This document shows, in pieces, positions 6,637 to 7,976 of a DNA stretch of 7,976 bases. A program made the position numbers and the translations under genes. The stretch is from Spirochaetota bacterium (GTDB taxonomy: Bacteria > Spirochaetota > Spirochaetia > B11-G9). Where the stretch lies: NCBI GenBank assembly GCA_003641695.1, contig QNBL01000118.1, forward strand, positions 1-7,976, read 5' to 3'. The notes beneath the pieces were generated by a model. That model made no database searches. It was given only the letters and a program-made list of their open reading frames with translations, and had not been told where the DNA came from. Within the stretch, counting starts at the first letter, position 1. Every line of letters begins with the position of its first letter.

Positions 6637-7976
6637 TCTTCCACTCTCCCTGATGATTTTACAAGAGCAAAGGGAATCGTCAGCTCTGTAGCAACAGTCT
6701 CGGTTAGGGTTTTCCGGCCCATTTTAACAAGGCTTGAGCCTTCTATTCCCACTACAGCCAGATCACACCCTTTAGCAGCAGCAAGGATAGCTTCAACACT
6801 GCCACCGGATCCTGGAGCTCTCTCTGAATACTCTACGCTCCGGCTCTTTACAATCCTGGAAAAAAGAGTTCGACTGTAATCCTCTCTCTTTCTTTTCCCG
6901 TACAGATTAAGGAGAATCAACTGTCCTTCCTCATGAAATAAAAGTAATTCTGCGGTTTCCATGACCAGAGAATCGTTGGCACTTCCGAATAGAGGGACCA
7001 AAATCGTATGAAACTGTTTATTTTTACATTCATCTTTAAGAATAACAATATTGCATGGAGCCTTGGAGATTACCGGATCAAGAATACTTCCCATGGAAAA
7101 CAGTGAACTTTTAATCTTGCCGTGCCATCCCATTATAAGCAGGTTGATTTTCTTCTCTATCACAGTACTCACTATTCCCCGGGCAACGTTTCTGCAGTAA
7201 CGCACCGTTGTCGTTATAGGAAACAGCGGCTTCAAATACTCAGCGGCTTCTATAATACTTTTCTTACCATCAGACAAGTATTCGTCCGCATTGGTTAGCG
7301 GTATGGATCCTTTAACCTGAAGCATATGAAGGATTTTTATCCGGGACTTCCTTCTTCTGCATAATAGGGTAGTTGTAACTGCAAGATGAAGGGCATTATC
7401 AGTATTGGCAACGGGAATCATAACCCGGTACTCAGTCCCTTCAGGTTCAGATGATTCTTCGATCACAAGAAGATCATGCTCCTGGGGTTTTGCTCTTTTT
7501 TTTGAATACAAAAAGTAGAGTGCGAATCCTGCACCAATCCAGAGAGGTGCAATAATCCAGGCAAGAATACTCATGTGATGAAGCCATACTGCTAAAATCC
7601 CCTGAGAGATTATTGCGAGAATGGGGAACAGAGGGAAAAGCGGCATGACATACCCATAGGTAAGCTCTTCTCCAAGGTTCCATCTGATCCTTATTACACA
7701 GATATTTACCAGGAAAAAGAGAAAGAGAAACATTATACTTGCCGAAGATGCTACATCCATGGTTGGGAGAAACACAGCAACTCCTATAATGATAACTCCG
7801 GTAAGAAACAAAGCCCCCCAGGGGGTGTGTGTTTTTTTTGAAACCTTTGCAAAGATACCCGGCAACATCCCTTCCCGGCCCAGACCGAAGGAGGCCCTTG
7901 TAGCGGAGAAGATTGTTGCATTCAGTGCTGATGTGGATGCAAAGATCACTGCTATGGTAAGGAGCAGATTACCGAA
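6615..7976 (-). CDS. APC-family amino-acid permease with two C-terminal UspA-like domains (N-terminus beyond right edge)
   Basis: The frame stays open to the right edge (residues F-G-N-L-L-L precede the GTG at 7949), so the true start and roughly the first half of the transporter are missing. The visible membrane part (about 7500-7976) has the family-typical SATRASFGLGREGMLP loop, then KKTHTPWGAL and four hydrophobic segments. This fits the second half of an APC-superfamily transporter for amino acids or related amines; the substrate cannot be read. Two universal-stress domains follow in the cytoplasm. The first (about 7064-7437) has the ATP-binding pattern G-2x-G-9x-G-S intact: GWHG at 7119-7130 and GS at 7086-7091. 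The second (about 6640-7015) has GIEG (6738-6749), but the GS partner is replaced by Thr-Leu, so nucleotide binding is doubtful. Permease-Usp fusions are known in bacteria. The stop lies 22 bases inside the channel gene, so the two form an operon whose promoter is outside the window. Confidence 0.87.
   Translation of the reverse strand, partial: FGNLLLTIAVIFASTSALNATIFSATRASFGLGREGMLPGIFAKVSKKTHTPWGALFLTGVIIIGVAVFLPTMDVASSASIMFLFLFFLVNICVIRIRWNLGEELTYGYVMPLFPLFPILAIISQGILAVWLHHMSILAWIIAPLWIGAGFALYFLYSKKRAKPQEHDLLVIEESSEPEGTEYRVMIPVANTDNALHLAVTTTLLCRRRKSRIKILHMLQVKGSIPLTNADEYLSDGKKSIIEAAEYLKPLFPITTTVRYCRNVARGIVSTVIEKKINLLIMGWHGKIKSSLFSMGSILDPVISKAPCNIVILKDECKNKQFHTILVPLFGSANDSLVMETAELLLFHEEGQLILLNLYGKRKREDYSRTLFSRIVKSRSVEYSERAPGSGGSVEAILAAAKGCDLAVVGIEGSSLVKMGRKTLTETVATELTIPFALVKSSGRVEEWAKRIL
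6646..6651 (-). promoter_or_regulatory. ribosome binding site of the channel gene, inside the permease gene
   Basis: On the minus strand AGGGAG lies nine bases before the ATG at 6636-6634, within the last codons of the permease-UspA gene. It supports the ATG at 6636 as the start, and so the 22-base overlap and probable translational coupling. A nearer GGAAG is too close to the ATG to serve. Confidence 0.65.

Noticed and set aside
7947..7949. GTG as the start codon of the permease gene
   Set aside because: The frame continues open to the right edge with hydrophobic residues typical of a membrane helix. Starting here would leave only the back half of the transporter, so it is an internal valine.

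Overview
The window is a moderately AT-rich, gene-dense bacterial segment. It holds one partial gene at each edge and two complete genes in the middle. Lineage is not certain. A single-chain ~1,440-residue activase/2-hydroxyacyl-CoA-dehydratase-like fusion and a bacteriohemerythrin domain both suggest an anaerobic or microaerophilic bacterium. A spirochaete is my first guess and a clostridium-like Firmicute my second. This rests on family resemblance only, because there is no rRNA or other marker.

Layout. (1) Positions 2-466 (+) encode the C-terminal end of an ABC-F/Uup-like ATPase whose N-terminal part lies left of the window. (2) Positions 467-815 form an intergenic stretch. It carries a stop-free, start-less minus-strand frame that looks like a gene remnant, then an AT-rich probable promoter zone and a clear ribosome binding site. 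(3) Positions 816-5147 (+) encode a giant iron-sulfur protein. It has two ASKHA-type activase domains in tandem, a cysteine-rich linker, and two dehydratase-like halves, each with its own set of conserved cysteines. (4) Positions 5148-5211 form a convergent intergenic gap with two overlapping inverted repeats and a run of eight G. (5) On the minus strand, reading right to left, are an APC-family amino-acid permease with two C-terminal universal-stress (UspA-like) domains (N-terminus off the right edge) and, overlapping its end by 22 bases, a two-transmembrane potassium channel. The channel carries an RCK/TrkA regulatory module and a C-terminal hemerythrin domain.

How the genes may work together. 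The minus-strand pair is almost certainly one transcription unit: a permease with nucleotide-sensing domains next to a K+ channel with NAD(H)-type and di-iron O2-type sensing domains. I infer that the pair adjusts membrane transport to energy and oxygen status. The giant plus-strand protein is an ATP-driven low-potential electron-transfer enzyme of the kind that works only without oxygen. An oxygen-sensing channel beside an oxygen-sensitive enzyme is suggestive but may be coincidence, since the two are convergent and not co-transcribed.

The most unusual features are the hemerythrin-K+ channel fusion and the doubly duplicated architecture of the 1,443-residue protein. No rRNA, tRNA, CRISPR array, insertion sequence or origin was seen.
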